Translations under genes and position numbers: made by a program
Part shown: piece after piece, positions 1 through 11,695 of the stretch
How the letters are laid out: each line of letters begins with the position of its first letter
Position numbering within the stretch: the stretch's first letter is position 1
Assembly: GCF_027943255.1 (NCBI RefSeq)
Contig: NC_072893.1
Coordinates: 1,240,001 to 1,304,000 of the forward strand
Direction of reading: 5' to 3'
DNA: 64,000 bases
Source of the DNA: Anastrepha obliqua
Taxonomy: Eukaryota; Arthropoda; Insecta; Diptera; Tephritidae
The notes under the pieces: generated by a model
The model's database searches: none
What the model was told of the DNA's origin: nothing
The model's input: the letters and a program-made list of their open reading frames with translations, nothing else

Positions 1-527
1 AGAAGCTAAAAGGTTAAATATCTTAACTGCTTTAGAAGTTCTATAAAGAAATTGTAATACATTTACAGGGTTCTTATTACTGTGTCATGATTCAATTATA
101 GAAGGTGAGGTAAGTAAGCGGCTTTCTCGCTCTCTGTTGACAAATTATATGGTCCGCAACACCGAGTACATTTTACAGTTATTATTCGTTGAAAATCGAT
201 TGCACGATTTAATTTAAAATGTGTACGTAAGAACAGCAAAGCATTTAAAGTGGAGTCTTCTAATCTTGACCTGACCCTATTTTATACAATACCTGCCGAT
301 GAAAAACGTCGTGCGGTCTCAAATTAAAACAAGTTTCTTGGAAATTTATGTAAACGTTTGTAATAAATAAGTTTTCACTTCTTTCAGTTCGATATTTAAC
401 AGCTGTCGGGATCCTGTGATTAGTTAAAGCTAACTCCGGGATTAACGTTTGAACAAAAATCCAGGAGATTTCTTCTAATTTATAACGCAAAGGCGTTAAT
501 TCCTAATCCTCGGCATGTTTTTTGATG
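1..527. other. Unassigned AT-rich DNA
   Basis: I see no coding domain, RNA gene or repeat structure here. The only open frame (260-490, minus strand) has no recognisable domain or coding bias. It flanks the 3' end of the LINE that begins at 528. Confidence 0.6.
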
Positions 528-2876
528 TTTTTTTTATAGTCCCCATTTATTTTATACATCTGTCCATTGACATTAAGTATGTTGTGTAACAATTTGGTCA
601 AATACAAATAAATAATATACAAGTTTCACTTTACATGATTACAATTGTACAACTATATAAAAGCATTTAAACTATTTTTACGTATTTATTGTTGTTTAGC
701 ATTTATTAGGCAACTTGGACAAGTTCTCTTTAGACATCTTTTAGTTATTCTTTCACTGTCTAGAAGTTTGCTGATTTCTGCATTGTGATTGTGATTATGT
801 ATTTTGTCCAAGTGCCTTGTTGTCATCTTTTTGATTTCTTCGTCTACTGTTGCTATTTTAAAAGTCCTGTGGATCTCATCATTTTTCGAGTACCTGTCGG
901 ACATGGTCGAAATTCAAAGAATCTAGTCTTTGGATTTGCTCTATATGAGTTTTTTTAGCCGTTCCTCACACCTGTAGTCCATATAACCAAATTTGTTTCG
1001 TCATTGTTTTGAGCAGACTAACCAATGAAGTTGTCGAAGTTTTTCTTCTATTTGTTTGACCTTTTACTTTATGTGGTGATTCCGATTTAGTTTGGAGTCC
1101 AAGTGAATTTTCAGGTACTTAGTAGTTGGTTCTATTGTAATAGTTTTGTCATTTATTTTAATTGGAACTGCAGTAAATTTTGTTTTGTTAGTAAATATAA
1201 CCTGTACGGTTTTCTCTACATTTATTTTTAGGCACCAGTTATCAAATCATTCCTTAACTGCGTTTGTGTATCGCCGTAGCGATAGCTAAGCTTTTGTTTG
1301 ATGCCAATAGCATTTTATCGTCTGCGTAGGTAGCAATTAAAGAATTAGTTTCGTCAGAAGGTGGTAAGTCTGCGGTGAATTAAAAACATATTAGCGGTTC
1401 TATTACGCTCCCTTGCGGAACTCCAGCAGTTATTTGATGGATATCTGAACAGCGATTGTCATATTTAATAAAGAAACTTCGGTCGGTTAGGTAGCTTTTT
1501 ATGATGAGATAGTAGTCAAAAGGTAGCATTCTTTTTATTTTGTGGAGAAATCCTTTGTGCCACACTTTGTCAAACGCTTTAGCTACGTCCAAAAATTGTC
1601 CGATTGTGTTCAAGGTCTGATTGGGTTTTATTTGAAATTCTATGGATCTGTTGAATAGTCGAATGTTTTTTTCTAAATCCAAATTGATGATCCGGTATTA
1701 TACGTTTTTGGTCTAGAAATTGGCTTAATGGATCATGCAGTAATTTTTGAGCAATTTTAGATATTGTCCGTAGTAAGCTTATTGGTCTACATGATGACGT
1801 GGTAGTTGGATCTTTACCCGGTTTTGGCAATGCAATAATCTCTGCCACTTTCCAGAGTTTCGGAAAATATTGTAAGCAAAACATTACATTAAAAACGTTT
1901 CGGAAAATATATGTGCCATCATGTCATATCCGGATGCTTTTTTGTGTTTTATTCCTTTTTTGATGCAAGCTATTATTCCGGGTGTATTCGTCCTTCTTAT
2001 TTTTATAAAGTAATAATGGAAGATTTTCTTGTTGCTGATTTTCTTTTCTTCGTCATTTGACAGAAGAAGAAGTAGTTTGCCAAAGTTTTCGCCCATGAAT
2101 TGTCATCTTTTTTTAATGGTGGTTGATGTTTTATTTGAGTTTTTAATTTTTTAGTACATTTCCATAAACAGTAGTTTGTATCTTGATACGGAGTTAGACT
2201 CTTCAAATAGTTTTCGATTTCTTTGTTATTTCTCTTGCTTAAGGTGTCTTTTAGAATTTTTGTGGGTGAGTTTAGTTTTCTTTTGTCGTCAGGTGATCTA
2301 GTTTTTTGCCATCTTTTTCTTAACTTCCTTTCTTCTGTGATTTGCTTCTTAATAGTAATGCCAGTTGTTGGTGTATTTGTTCTATTTGCTTGCTTTGGTG
2401 CCGATTTGATCCTTGCTTCTAGTACTACGTCGTTGAAATGGATAGTAGCATCTTCAATGTCAAGTTGCGCTTTTAATACCACATTTGATTTAAGTTGATC
2501 GTCAATATAGTGGCGAAATTTATTCCAGTTGGTTCTGTCATTAAGTATGCGAAAAGTTGTATCTGCAGATTTAGTATAACTTACATATTAAAGTAATATC
2601 GGCAAGTGGTCAGAAGAAAGTTCATAGCACGACTGAATTGTCAATTGGTTACGGCTTATGTTTTTGCTTATGCAGAAATCGATCAAGTCTGGAATTTTCT
2701 TTACGTCAGTTGGCCAATAGGTAGGTTCTCCGATACTTATACATCTGCAATTGTTTTTGTTAATTGCGTTAATGAGAATAAGCCCATTTTAGTTCGTGAG
2801 ATCTTCAGCTGTAATATATCTATTGTTAAGCGTCTTTATGTATTTGTCATATTGATCCGAGTTAATTATATGTCTA

Positions 2877-2877
2877 G

Positions 2878-2906
<29 letters not shown>
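2877..2906 (+). repeat. G30 homopolymer
   Basis: Thirty consecutive G lie exactly where the minus-strand endonuclease motif IYCPP is encoded by C-rich codons. This is probably a slippage expansion of a short native C run, because the second copy of the same site (3120-3126) has only seven G. An assembly error is the alternative. Confidence 0.95.
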
Positions 2907-2908
<2 letters not shown>

Positions 2909-3337
2909 ATAAATGAAGGAGATAGATACTGGCCCATTTTTGTCATAGATTTATACTGTCGTGGATTGCACATAAGGCGTCGAATACTGGAGTTGTTCAC
3001 TGTGCGTTATGCTTGATTTAATATTTATAGCAATCCTCCGTGGGCTCTTCCATCAGGATGGTTTGTCACATGCTCTTTCCATTTAGGAAATTTCAGAAAA
3101 CCTTTGTCAGTGAAGTGGTGGGGGGGCAATAAATGAAGGAGATAGATACTGGCCCATTTTTGTCATAGATTTATACTGTCGTGGATTGCACATAAGGCGT
3201 CGAATACTGGAGTTGTTCACTGTGCGTTATGCTTGATTTAATATTTATAGCAATCCTCCGTGGGCTCTTCCATCAGGATGGTTTGTCACATGCTCTTTCC
3301 ATTTAGGAAATTTCAGAAAACCTTTGTCAGTGAAGTG
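2901..3337 (-). repeat. Direct 217-bp duplication, period 220 bp, within the endonuclease
   Basis: Bases 2901-3117 and 3121-3337 appear identical by eye. Each starts at the G tract and ends in TGAAGTG. The unit encodes the endonuclease stretch from THFTDKG to FIYCPP on the minus strand. Perfect identity inside an otherwise decayed element means the duplication is recent, or is a local assembly artefact anchored on the G run. Confidence 0.9.
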
Positions 3338-3375
3338 TGTTTCCGCAATCAATGCTATGCCATGGTTAAATTATT

Positions 3376-4674
3376 ATTTATATTGTGAATGCAGAATAAG
3401 CTAGAATTGAGGAAATTTTTCTGCTAATAATAGTCCAAAGCACACAAGATAAGTAGAGAACTTATAATTTTGCGTCGCCTGTGTAACTTATTTTATTTGT
3501 CAATTTCCTTACTGTTGTGCTATTAAAATTGTTGAACTGTACCAGAGTTACCAAGAAAGTTTCATCAAAATACTTTGGCTAGCTGTATGTCAACTTAAAA
3601 AAGATGTAAGAAGAAATTGTTAATATTTCCAGACAACGGAAACTTGATGCTTAGCTTAGCCATACAGCTAAAAAAGATTCTAGTGTAGCTTACTAACTGG
3701 AACATATTGTTTACTATTTCATCTACCATATGCTTTTTTCGATTAAGGAAATACTACCTTCCGAAATAATATTGTCACAACAATAATTTTTAGTTACCTT
3801 TCTCAACGAAAGGTTAAGCGGTGATAAGTAGGTGAAATTTGACTGTGGAATTGTGGTTCTTAGGTCAAAACTATCCACATAAAAATAGAATCTCCATTTG
3901 TAGCAGTTCATATTTCCACATTGAAATCTATGCAAATAAAGGGTATTTTAGCTTTTCTAACTCCAAATGTTTTATGATTAGAGATCGACTGGACTTCAGC
4001 AATGGCTTATATATATAAATATACTAAAATACCCCGGATTCGATTACTTTAAAACTATTATTTATTATAATTGATTTCTATGCGTAGTTCTCTTCTTAAT
4101 AAATTTGAACAAGTGAGATTTCTTACACATTTGGTGAAGGGCATAAATATTTTAATATACTCGGAAATCTTCATATAAACTTCTTCTTCTTGTTTACTTA
4201 CAACGTTTCTTTCTTAATATAAAGATTCGGGAGTCCCTCAACTGATCCCGTCAATTGTCGTGAATTTTGTCGAGTTTTGCTTGCCTCAAATCTAACTACA
4301 AACTTGGTGAGCTTTTTTTCGGAAGCAGTCCAGTTTATTGCTTTTACGGCTACGAACTAAGTTAAAACGCATATGTAGCTTTACGTGCTTTAATATTGCA
4401 AGATATGCATCGAGTAAATTTTAGGTATAGATTATTTTACGTTGTTATTATTTTTGCATTAAAAGAAAACAGTCGTTTCTCGTTTTTATTTAATTTTTTA
4501 GTTACTTTTCGTATTTTTGCAATACCGTTAGGCAAGAAAGGGAAACTTTTTTTCTTCTTTCTGAATCTTTCATAAATGCAATCCTTTATAAGGGAGTGCC
4601 AGAATTCCCTCGCCAGTGTTTACCTAATCTTCTATAATTGAATCTTATTGCTGCAGAACATGAACTCACTGACA

Positions 4675-4677
<3 letters not shown>
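3376..4677. other. Unassigned AT-rich DNA between two LINE fragments
   Basis: There is no coding signature on either strand. The 70-codon minus-strand frame at 3723-3935 has no domain or coding bias. Nothing else was identified. Confidence 0.55.

Positions 4678-4728
<51 letters not shown>
4678..4728 (-). repeat. 51-nt poly(T): poly(A) tail of the LINE at 4729-5487
   Basis: Read on the minus strand this is an uninterrupted A tail just after the 3' UTR of a LINE reading frame, as expected from target-primed reverse transcription. An A tail this long and pure usually indicates a young insertion. Confidence 0.9.
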
Positions 4729-4730
<2 letters not shown>

Positions 4731-5487
4731 TTCCATTATAAATTACGATCTGTTAATATTAACAATAAGTAATTGGTGTTAGGGTTTGGAATTAAAATGT
4801 CCCTTCCCTTTGAAAGAGAACATTATTGTCTTTGGTGGTATTTAGTTATAATTTTACTAATACATAGTTTTCTATAATTTTATATTATTATATTTTATTT
4901 TATATCACAGTACGGGCAAGATCTGTGGGTGTTTTGCGCTTTAGTCTTCTTGGTTTAAGTTCCATTTCCGGTATCAGTCTCATCTCATGGTTTTTGTGCT
5001 CTAATAGTCGCAAGATGTGCTTACTGCTGCTTCTTTTTACTGCTTCAGTGACAGTGTCTATGCCGAGGTCGCGGTGAATATCGTCATTTTTTATGTACCA
5101 ATTTGCGTTTGTGATGGTCCTTAGCATCTTAGATTGACTTCTCTGAATGATTTGTAGGTTTGATTTACTGGCAGTCCCCCAAATTTCTAGTCCGTAGGTC
5201 CATGTCGGTCTGATTATTGATTTGTATATCATTTGTTTATTAAGTAAGCTTAGGGTGGATTGTTTTCCTAGTAGCCAGTAGAGTTGTCGGAATTTGTTTT
5301 TCATCTCGTTTCTCTTGTTTAGTATGTGTTTTTTCCATGTGAGTTTTGAGTCAATCGTTATGCCTAAGTATTTTGCACTTGAGTGTATTTTTATGTCTTC
5401 CCCGTTAATTTGGATTGGATATCTTGCAGATTTTCTCTTCGCGTATATTACATGTTGTGTTTTGTGCTTTGACAATTTATTTGACAA
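4729..5487 (-). mobile_element. 5'-truncated Jockey-like LINE copy (RT C-terminus plus 3' UTR)
   Basis: A 195-codon open frame (5487-4900, minus) holds the region C-terminal to the RT catalytic core. It includes KTQHVIYAKRKS, AKYLGITIDSKLTWKKH (thumb region), RQLYWLLGKQSTLSL, RPTWTYGLEIWGTASKSNL and a final KNDDIHRDLGIDTV block. The last block matches the decayed KNDEIHR...ATVDEE of the element at 528-3375, so both belong to one family. About 170 bp of 3' UTR and a 51-A tail follow. The frame is intact over its whole length, unlike its neighbours, and with the long tail this suggests a recent insertion truncated at its 5' end near 5487. I could not define a convincing target-site duplication. 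Confidence 0.88.
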
Positions 5488-5879
5488 TAAATTTTTTATG
5501 ATAAATATAAAAATAATGAATCGAAAATGTTTTGTCAGGCGCTTGGGAATTGACTTAAACTGGTGTTTATTGGAGCAATAAGGTGAATATTTTATTAAGC
5601 TAAAGCTATGGGAGGATAATTTCGTGTGCAGACGTTCGCGTGAGGAAAGTTTTCTTCTACTATTCTGATAAAAGGGGACAGAAGGAATTCATACCCAAGC
5701 GGTTCAAGCCGCTCACAACTACCGACTTTGGAAAAATATCCTCGGCTTATGCGCTTACCTGGCCTCGCAATGTCTATTAAATAGTCGATCCAGCTAAAAG
5801 CAAGTGTGTGCCTTGGAGAGAGCGGATCTCTCAGCACTTAGGGCCCTAATGAAGGCAGTGATGAAGTAGAACCTATTGG
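5488..5879. other. Unassigned, possibly LINE-derived linker
   Basis: No confident domain. On the plus strand around 5640-5850 there are short readable stretches just upstream of the RT remnant at 5880. They may be its eroded linker, but I cannot align them to a motif. Confidence 0.3.
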
Positions 5880-6190
5880 AAACTTCACTGATTACCACGA
5901 ATGTATTATTCCAGTTACACCAGAAGAAGTTGGTAAGGAAGTAAAAATATATTAAGCTTTAAAATACCGCTGGATTTGATTTAATCACAGCTGAAGTCCT
6001 TTGTAATCTGTCAAGAAATTGCACTGTCTATTTGACCAACTTATTTAACAAGTGACTTAGCTTTAGGTACGCACCTATTTATTGGAAACTCGCCAAAGTT
6101 TCCATGATACCTACGCCTGGTAAATTACCCAACGAAGTGTCCTCACAGGCCAATATCTCTGTTACATTTTTGAAAAATATAATCACCAAA
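5880..6190 (+). mobile_element. Jockey-clade RT fragment
   Basis: Plus-strand translation across frames gives ITPEEVGKEV, GFDLITAEVLCNLSRN, NLFNK, YAPIYWKLAKVSMIPTPGKL and PNEVSS.ANISVTFLKNI. This is the start of the LINE RT domain (the usual TPGFDLIT...W..A.I..IPKPGK..N...YRPISLL order). It ends abruptly near 6190, where a minus-strand RTE-like fragment begins. Stops and a frameshift make it a fossil. Confidence 0.75.
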
Positions 6191-6194
6191 CGAT

Positions 6195-6720
6195 CGATGG
6201 ACTTCCTTGTTTATGGCTGCCTTTCAGATTCCACTCAATAGCGGCTCTTATTAAGTCATCATATTGTCCACGAAGAACGTGGCCAATCCAACCTCATTTT
6301 CTTCTGCAAATCTCAAGATTTGCTGATTGTTCTCTACAGACTATCATTCGAATTGTATTTGGCCAGAAGATTTTCAAGATTTTGCGCACGCATCCATTAG
6401 CGCAAACGTGCAGTGAATTTATATCGCCCGCTGTTGCATTCCAAGTTTCATAGATATCAAAGATCCTTAGTGTTGAATCCCACGAAAAGTGTGATGCTTT
6501 CCAGACTGAACGTAGGTAGCAAAATGTTGCTAGAACGTGCCCAGTACTTTGCTGTCTTCGCTCGAGCCACCAGACACCGTGATGATACTGGCGCCCATCA
6601 GTCAGTAACAGACTCGGATTTTGCGTGTTAGTACGCCCAGCTGTAGCGGCGCCAACTATTATCCGCGTAGCCGAGGTCAGCAAGCCTGCCCTGCATGCTC
6701 CAGTAAATCGCACCTCCAGT
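6195..6720 (-). mobile_element. RTE-like LINE RT C-terminal fragment
   Basis: The minus strand reads, across two frames, SIITVSGGSSEDSKVLGT, SVWKASHFSWDSTLRIF, CANGCVRKILKIFWPNTIR, ANLEICRRK and, after one stop, GWIGHVLRG and EWNLKGSHKQGSP. The series (thumb, ...RKI..IFWPN.I..., RRK.GWIGH.LR, ...EWN..G...G.P) is the standard C-terminus of RTE/CR1-like reverse transcriptases. The exact clade is uncertain. It is disrupted by stops and has no detectable catalytic YADD in this piece. Confidence 0.75.
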
Positions 6721-8250
6721 TCTTAAGGCGTTCTTCATAACGGTTTCCTACGCCTGTTAATACCTCTATCTTATCACCTAGGAAATGGTTATGCATTCAT
6801 TAGGGCTGAATACATTTTACTTACTAAAATTAGCAAAATGAAAGATGACAAGTAAGAAATAAAAGTTATTGGTGGAACGAAATGCTAATAAATTTTGATA
6901 ATTTGCATATTTGGGAGCTGATTGGAAGTTCATCAGCCAAGTTTAGTTAAAATCAATGAAAGCAAGCAGTTTTTGAAGTTTGCTCAAAAATCGAATTTAA
7001 CTTGGATACGTTCCTTCCTCATCGCACCCACTTAATTTTGTTGAAATATCTCGTATCGTGTCCCTTATTCACAATTCTTCGTTGCTTTTCTTATCCCTCT
7101 ATCAGCTCTTAAGCTGTTCACATATAGAGATTTATGAAACCAGTACCAGTGAATCCTATTAAAATGCAATCAAGGAAGACATAAAGATGTTTATCTATTT
7201 AAAGTAAGGAAAATGTTTTCGAATACTCCCGAAACTGGCGCTGATTAGCATCGCTTTTGGCGCAATAAGCCTAAGAAGTTGTTTATCTTAGCTGCGTGCC
7301 CAATTTTTTTCTCGTCAGCTGAAGTCTTTTATAGCTAAGTGCGAGTAAGTTTGTTTCAAAGAGCATATGCCCATATCTGTATGTAGATGTGCCTAGGCTT
7401 AAGCCACGGCAGACAAATTTTGGATGCCAGTGCGTATGAGTAACATTTTTTATTTTCACATTCGCATTATCTTTAGAAGCGCCAACAAGCAGCAACTAAA
7501 CACAAACAGCTTTTAACAGCTTAATCAAAAATGTGTCTCATTGTTTTCTTTTGTTTTTGCTTTCGCGTGCCATATATCCTTTGGATAACTGCACCATAAT
7601 GTGTTGCTGATGTATTGTGTTGGCATCATTTTTGCGTTGCGTTTCGCCTCTGGCGCCAGCGTCGGCACTTTATAAATTTAGGTGACTACATTAAAATGGC
7701 AATGAATGAGTGAATGAATGAATGATTAAGTAAAGTAAATGAGAACTGAATGCGTCGGTATATTTCTATTTGCATCCGCACACATTAGTGCGTCTGTATG
7801 GAGGTGCGTGTATGTGTGTTGTAGTAACAAGCGTTGTTCTCTCTTTAGTTGCCAGTAAGTGTAATTGTCTGCATCTCTGCTCTATGCTGTGAAATTTTCC
7901 ACATTTTTTGCGAGCGCTAAGTTGGCATTTTTGCATGTGAAAGAATTTTGCGCGATGGCACGAGTGGGTTTATTTATAAGAATATATTTGCATGTGTGTG
8001 CCAGTAAACTAAAAATGTTGCAATTTCATAAATGGGATGCTTAAGAGCCGTAGTTGGAAATTGTTTAGTAAAAATTATTTACTCGAGTTATTACACATAC
8101 CAGCAAGCACTTGCCTCTGGAATACGGGAAATGCTAAATTCCACTAGACTCTCCTTAGTAGGCGTTTAAATATTTTATTATAGTTGGCTTAAAGAGTAAA
8201 GTTATTCAATATATTAATTATGAGTGATGCCAGATTACGTGCATGCTGCC
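6721..8250. other. Unassigned non-coding DNA
   Basis: Short simple-sequence stretches occur (GAATGAATGA near 7700, TG-rich near 7800). No gene or element was recognised on either strand. Confidence 0.5.
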
Positions 8251-8375
8251 AGTCAGAGTCGGCTTAAAACTGTAGGTGCCTCCATTTGTGAAACAACATC
8301 AAGCCAAGAGCAAAGCACACTACAAAGAAGGAGGAGCTCGGCCAAATACTTAACATAAGTGAACGTGCCAATTAC
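8251..8375 (+). mobile_element. SINE copy, 3' half only
   Basis: It shares the body of the full-length SINEs at 22887 and 45834: GTCGGCTTAAAACTGTAGGT, CTCCATTTGTG, AACAACATCAAG, GAGGAGCTCGGCCAAA and CGTGCCAATTA, in that order. The tRNA-like head is missing, so it is 5'-truncated. It is moderately diverged from the other copies. Confidence 0.75.
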
Positions 8376-8829
8376 TCATTTATTTTTCATTAGTTTTGGA
8401 GCTCTTCCCATGAAGCCTGATAACTATGCTGATGACAATTTATAGAGGAAATGCTGTTTGCAGGCCGGTGCTGCTGGTTTGTTACCTCCTAAAGAAAATA
8501 AGTTTTCATTTAAGCCTCTAATTTTATTAACATTTGTTTAGTCGCCTAAATGAGGTAGGTCACATCTGTTACTCTCCATTTCAGTGTGAATTGTTAACTG
8601 TGAAAACATTTCTAACCTAACCCGCTTTCGCTTTCTTTTGCATTCGATATTGTACAGCCACGACCAACCCTTTTTTCGTACATAAGTGAAATGGCTAAAG
8701 TACAAGTCTAGCTGTTCCCTAAGCCGCACTAAAGCGCCATTGTGATACGATTATGAGAACTCCAACAGGCAGATATCTATACCCCCCAGAACTGTTTATA
8801 TAATGAAGCTGATTGATAGAATTTAGGTT
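8376..8829. other. Unassigned
   Basis: No supported feature. A CTAACCTAACCC string occurs at about 8610-8622. Confidence 0.45.
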
Positions 8830-9366
8830 GGACCACTGCTATAGGCTGTGGAAGATAAGAGCATCCAGTGACCTTAATCGTCTAGCGGGCAGGCCCGGAT
8901 ATTTACAGAGAAACTGTTGAACAGTTTCCTTCTCTGAAAGGACTCCACAACTTCTGTAAGGGGGATTAAATGGGAAACCTAGCTTTTCTGTGTATATGCC
9001 GATCACACAGGGTCCTGTAAACGCAGGTACGTGTTTGGGAATTGAGTGACGTAGAGTTCCCAAGGCTTTCAGAATCTTGCGTCTATTATACTGAGATCAA
9101 TGGGGTTTAGTAATGGTAAACGAAGGAATGGAGCTCTTTTCTGGGAAATGAGTTGGGCAATTCGCCTTTAGCAAAATCCAGGGGGATGCCTATGACCGGG
9201 TAGGAGTCTCTGAGCCAACTTAATCGACCTCTTTCTGGTAAGCTCATCAGAAATTTTATTTCCCTCTATGTTCCCATCTCCAGGACACCAGATCCCTTTT
9301 CTGGTAAGCTTATCGGAAATTTAATTTCCCTCTATGTTCCTATCTCCAGGACATCAGATCCTCTTC
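8830..9366 (-). mobile_element. R1/LOA-type LINE fragment: RNase H end and C-terminal Cys/His motif
   Basis: The minus strand carries two landmarks. At 9366-9235 the RNase H end motif (GIWCPGDGNIEGNKISDELT, matching the general W.PGH..I.GNE.AD.LA pattern) appears twice because of a 66-bp tandem duplication. At 9063-8839 the C-terminal segment reads GPCVIGIYTEKLG, SCGVLSEKETVQQFLCKYPGL and RRLRSLDAL. This is the conserved ITGHC...CRSC...E...H.LC.CP.L module that follows RNase H in LOA/I-type LINEs. Stops between the two show it is a relic. Confidence 0.78.
9235..9366 (-). repeat. 66-bp tandem duplication
   Basis: Units 9235-9300 and 9301-9366 both run from CTGGTAAGCT through TTTCCCTCTATGTTCC to CAGATC, with a handful of substitutions. 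The period is 22 codons, so the duplication keeps the RNase H reading frame. Confidence 0.9.
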
Positions 9367-10990
9367 TTCTTATTCGAAAGAATTTATTTTGTCGTCAAAA
9401 GCGAATGAACTAGAGCTTTTTTACTAAATGGAGTTAATGCAATTTACTCTTCTTATTTGCTTACTCTCAGAACCTTAAATAAATATTGTCTTTGATTGGA
9501 TTATTAAGTAGCTTTTATTTTGATTGTTCTTTTGATTTGATCCAAACAGTTCGTAAAAAGATATTAATAAATAAAATATAAAATCAGTATTAGCAAAAAT
9601 AAAAATATAAGATAAATGTAAGACTAATTGCAAATATGTGTGCTTGTATATAAATATCATGCGATTCTAATTGTATTTTAAAGCGGGAAATTCATAAGTC
9701 TCCCGGCATGCGGTAAATTATCCGATCAGTTAACATGTCTTCAATCTCAAGCCAACCTAAAACTGTGTATTTAAATAAGTGAATTCAAAATATTAAAATC
9801 GAATTCATTGAATATTTTAGCAAAAGCAAATTTAAGTAGTTTGCATCCACCAAAAAATTTAAAAGCCCACCAAACCTCAGATTTCCTACACGGCACCTTC
9901 TCCAGCAATGTTGTAATAGGTAATCCAGGCGCTGAGAGCTTTTTGCACATTCATCTACGTGTCAGCATAGAAGTCCCGCTTCGAAAATTTAAAAGTGAAG
10001 ACTCAAACTACCTGCACTCATATTTATAAATAAATACCCACAAGCTTTAACGTATGTGCATTTGTGAGTAAGAACCTGCGAGAATGTGAGCTGTGGTGCT
10101 GCCTGTCTTCATGTGGGAATGCGGTTTGTTCAACAAAAGGTGACTTATTATTTTTCTCTTAAAGCTTTTATTTTTCACCGGTATACTTCAATGCAATCCT
10201 TCATCCATTTGCCAGAGTTTTATCCAATCCTCGGTGAACCTCTGATATGTACTTTTTGGTACTACGCCTGATTATTACTTTGTACTTATAAATTTTGGAC
10301 AAAAATCACGAACAAGCAAGGAAATATGTGTTTCCGCATTGTCTGACTGTTCCAGAGTCCTGTGCTTGGTTTTCACATTGCTTTACGCAAAATATATTAC
10401 AAATTCAAGATAATATTCTTTATGACCATACGATGATCTGCAAGGAACTCGTTCTCCGCGTCACACCATTTCAATCGCAGAAAACAGTGAGAAAAACTTC
10501 ATATTTGACCAAATTTGGCAGGGTTTTTTGATCTGTGCTTTTTGACTGCTCTCAATGGGATTATTGACATTTGATTCAAATTTTGCCACCTGTTATGACT
10601 TGGAGTAAAACTCTATCGTCACTGATATCAGTCGACAGCTCTGGGGGATACTCAGGCGCTGGTTGTTTCTGAAAATTAAGCAAAAAATTATTATGCACTG
10701 CGTCTAATATTCGAAAAAATATCTATAAAAATTAAACTGAACATTAAAAATTGCTGATAATATCAACATACGTTGAGGAAAATATTCGTAGTCTGCAAAA
10801 TTTTAAGTCACCTTGTTTTGAGCTTAGTTCGAAAAATACCCTGTAGAGATAACTTCAGTTATTAAAGCAAGTTTCTGGTCCAAATTTAGTAGGACTTCAT
10901 CAATTCCACCCCTTTAGCAAGACACGCTTCTAGTATCGACCTCTGACTTCTGAGTTTAATAGTGCCAAACTAAACGCAAACAATCGTCGC
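9367..10990. other. Unassigned AT-rich DNA
   Basis: Open frames of 60-80 codons occur (for example at 9808-10029 and 10295-10531), but none shows a domain, coding bias or splice context. I see nothing functional. Confidence 0.5.
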
Positions 10991-11246
10991 TCCTCTACAT
11001 TAATTGGCGCTCATACCCTTGGCTGGCTGTTTGGCCGATCTTCACTTCTTATTTATGATTTGCGTTTTGCCGTTGTTCCATAAATGGAGGGGAATCCAAA
11101 CGGCTGACGGCTTTTAATGAGAAGCTTTTCTTGGCAGAGATACTCCCGGATGTTTGCCATTGCTTCCGAGGGGCGACCGATATTTGAACAAAATTGTATA
11201 CGGGGTATCGAACCCATCACCCTACTACTGCGGTTGCTGAAAAAAT
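10991..11246 (-). mobile_element. SINE copy, minus strand
   Basis: The reverse complement follows the SINE family order: a box B-like GGGTTCGATACCCCG (about 11205-11219), GGTCGCCCCTCGGAAGCAATG, then AGCTTCTC, CTCCATTTATGGAACAAC, CGGCCAAACA and GAGCGCCAATTAA at the 3' end (about 10993). Box B is well preserved here (GGTTCGANNCC), but box A is degraded. Confidence 0.75.
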
Positions 11247-11695
11247 TGTACGCTAATAACTATTCATCGAATACTTCGACTTGCAGAGAGCCTTTTGTAA
11301 TTTGAAGCGAATCTCTCGAAAAGAAGTAAATTTCACAAACTTACAAAAGGAAATAGTCTATAAACGAAAATTTGTAAAAAATTCATAAAATAAGGCTCCA
11401 CTACAACAAGCCAAAAAGAGTTTTACCGATTGGAGTATTGGATTTTTAAAAGTTTTCGAAATACTTGCTATCAGTCAGAATTGAAATTTAACAACTGTTT
11501 CCTATTACTTTAAATATGTTAACCAAAAAAAATTGTAGACTTCATTAAGTGAAATAAGAGAGAATAGCCAGGCAAAGCAGGCAGTCTAATTTTTATATAT
11601 CTTCTGATTTGCTATTGTGCAGCTCTTTTTCTCTCTTTCCAATCTATGTACTTTGCCTTAACGGCAGAACAGCGCAATAAAGTTAGGTATAAGTA
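11247..11695. other. Unassigned
   Basis: Nothing recognisable on either strand. Confidence 0.5.

Larger units (their letters stand above)
528..3375 (-). mobile_element. Decayed Jockey-like LINE: endonuclease and reverse transcriptase
   Basis: Read on the minus strand this is a 5'-truncated non-LTR element without ORF1. The order is as follows. An endonuclease N-terminus (about 3375-2907) shows ALIAETHFTDK, HPDGRAHGG and FIYCPP. The endonuclease C-terminus (about 2877-2590) shows WPTDVKKIPDLIDF and SSDHLPIL, the usual SDHxP motif. A linker follows (2482-2003). The reverse transcriptase includes ALPKPGKDP (about 1840), FGFRKKHSTIQQIHR (about 1700), FLDVAKAFDKVWH (about 1580), AGVPQGSV (about 1420) and an intact YADD (about 1350-1315). 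The C-terminal region has RQLHWL and KNDEIHR (about 1040-690). An 8-A run at 528-535 is the likely tail. Several frameshifts and stops break the frame, so it is dead. The endonuclease contains a 220-bp duplication and a 30-nt G run (separate entries). It is close in sequence to the 4678-5487 fragment. Confidence 0.85.

Noticed and set aside
4678..4728. Poly(T) as a regulatory T tract
   Set aside because: It is better explained as the A tail of the minus-strand LINE that adjoins it.
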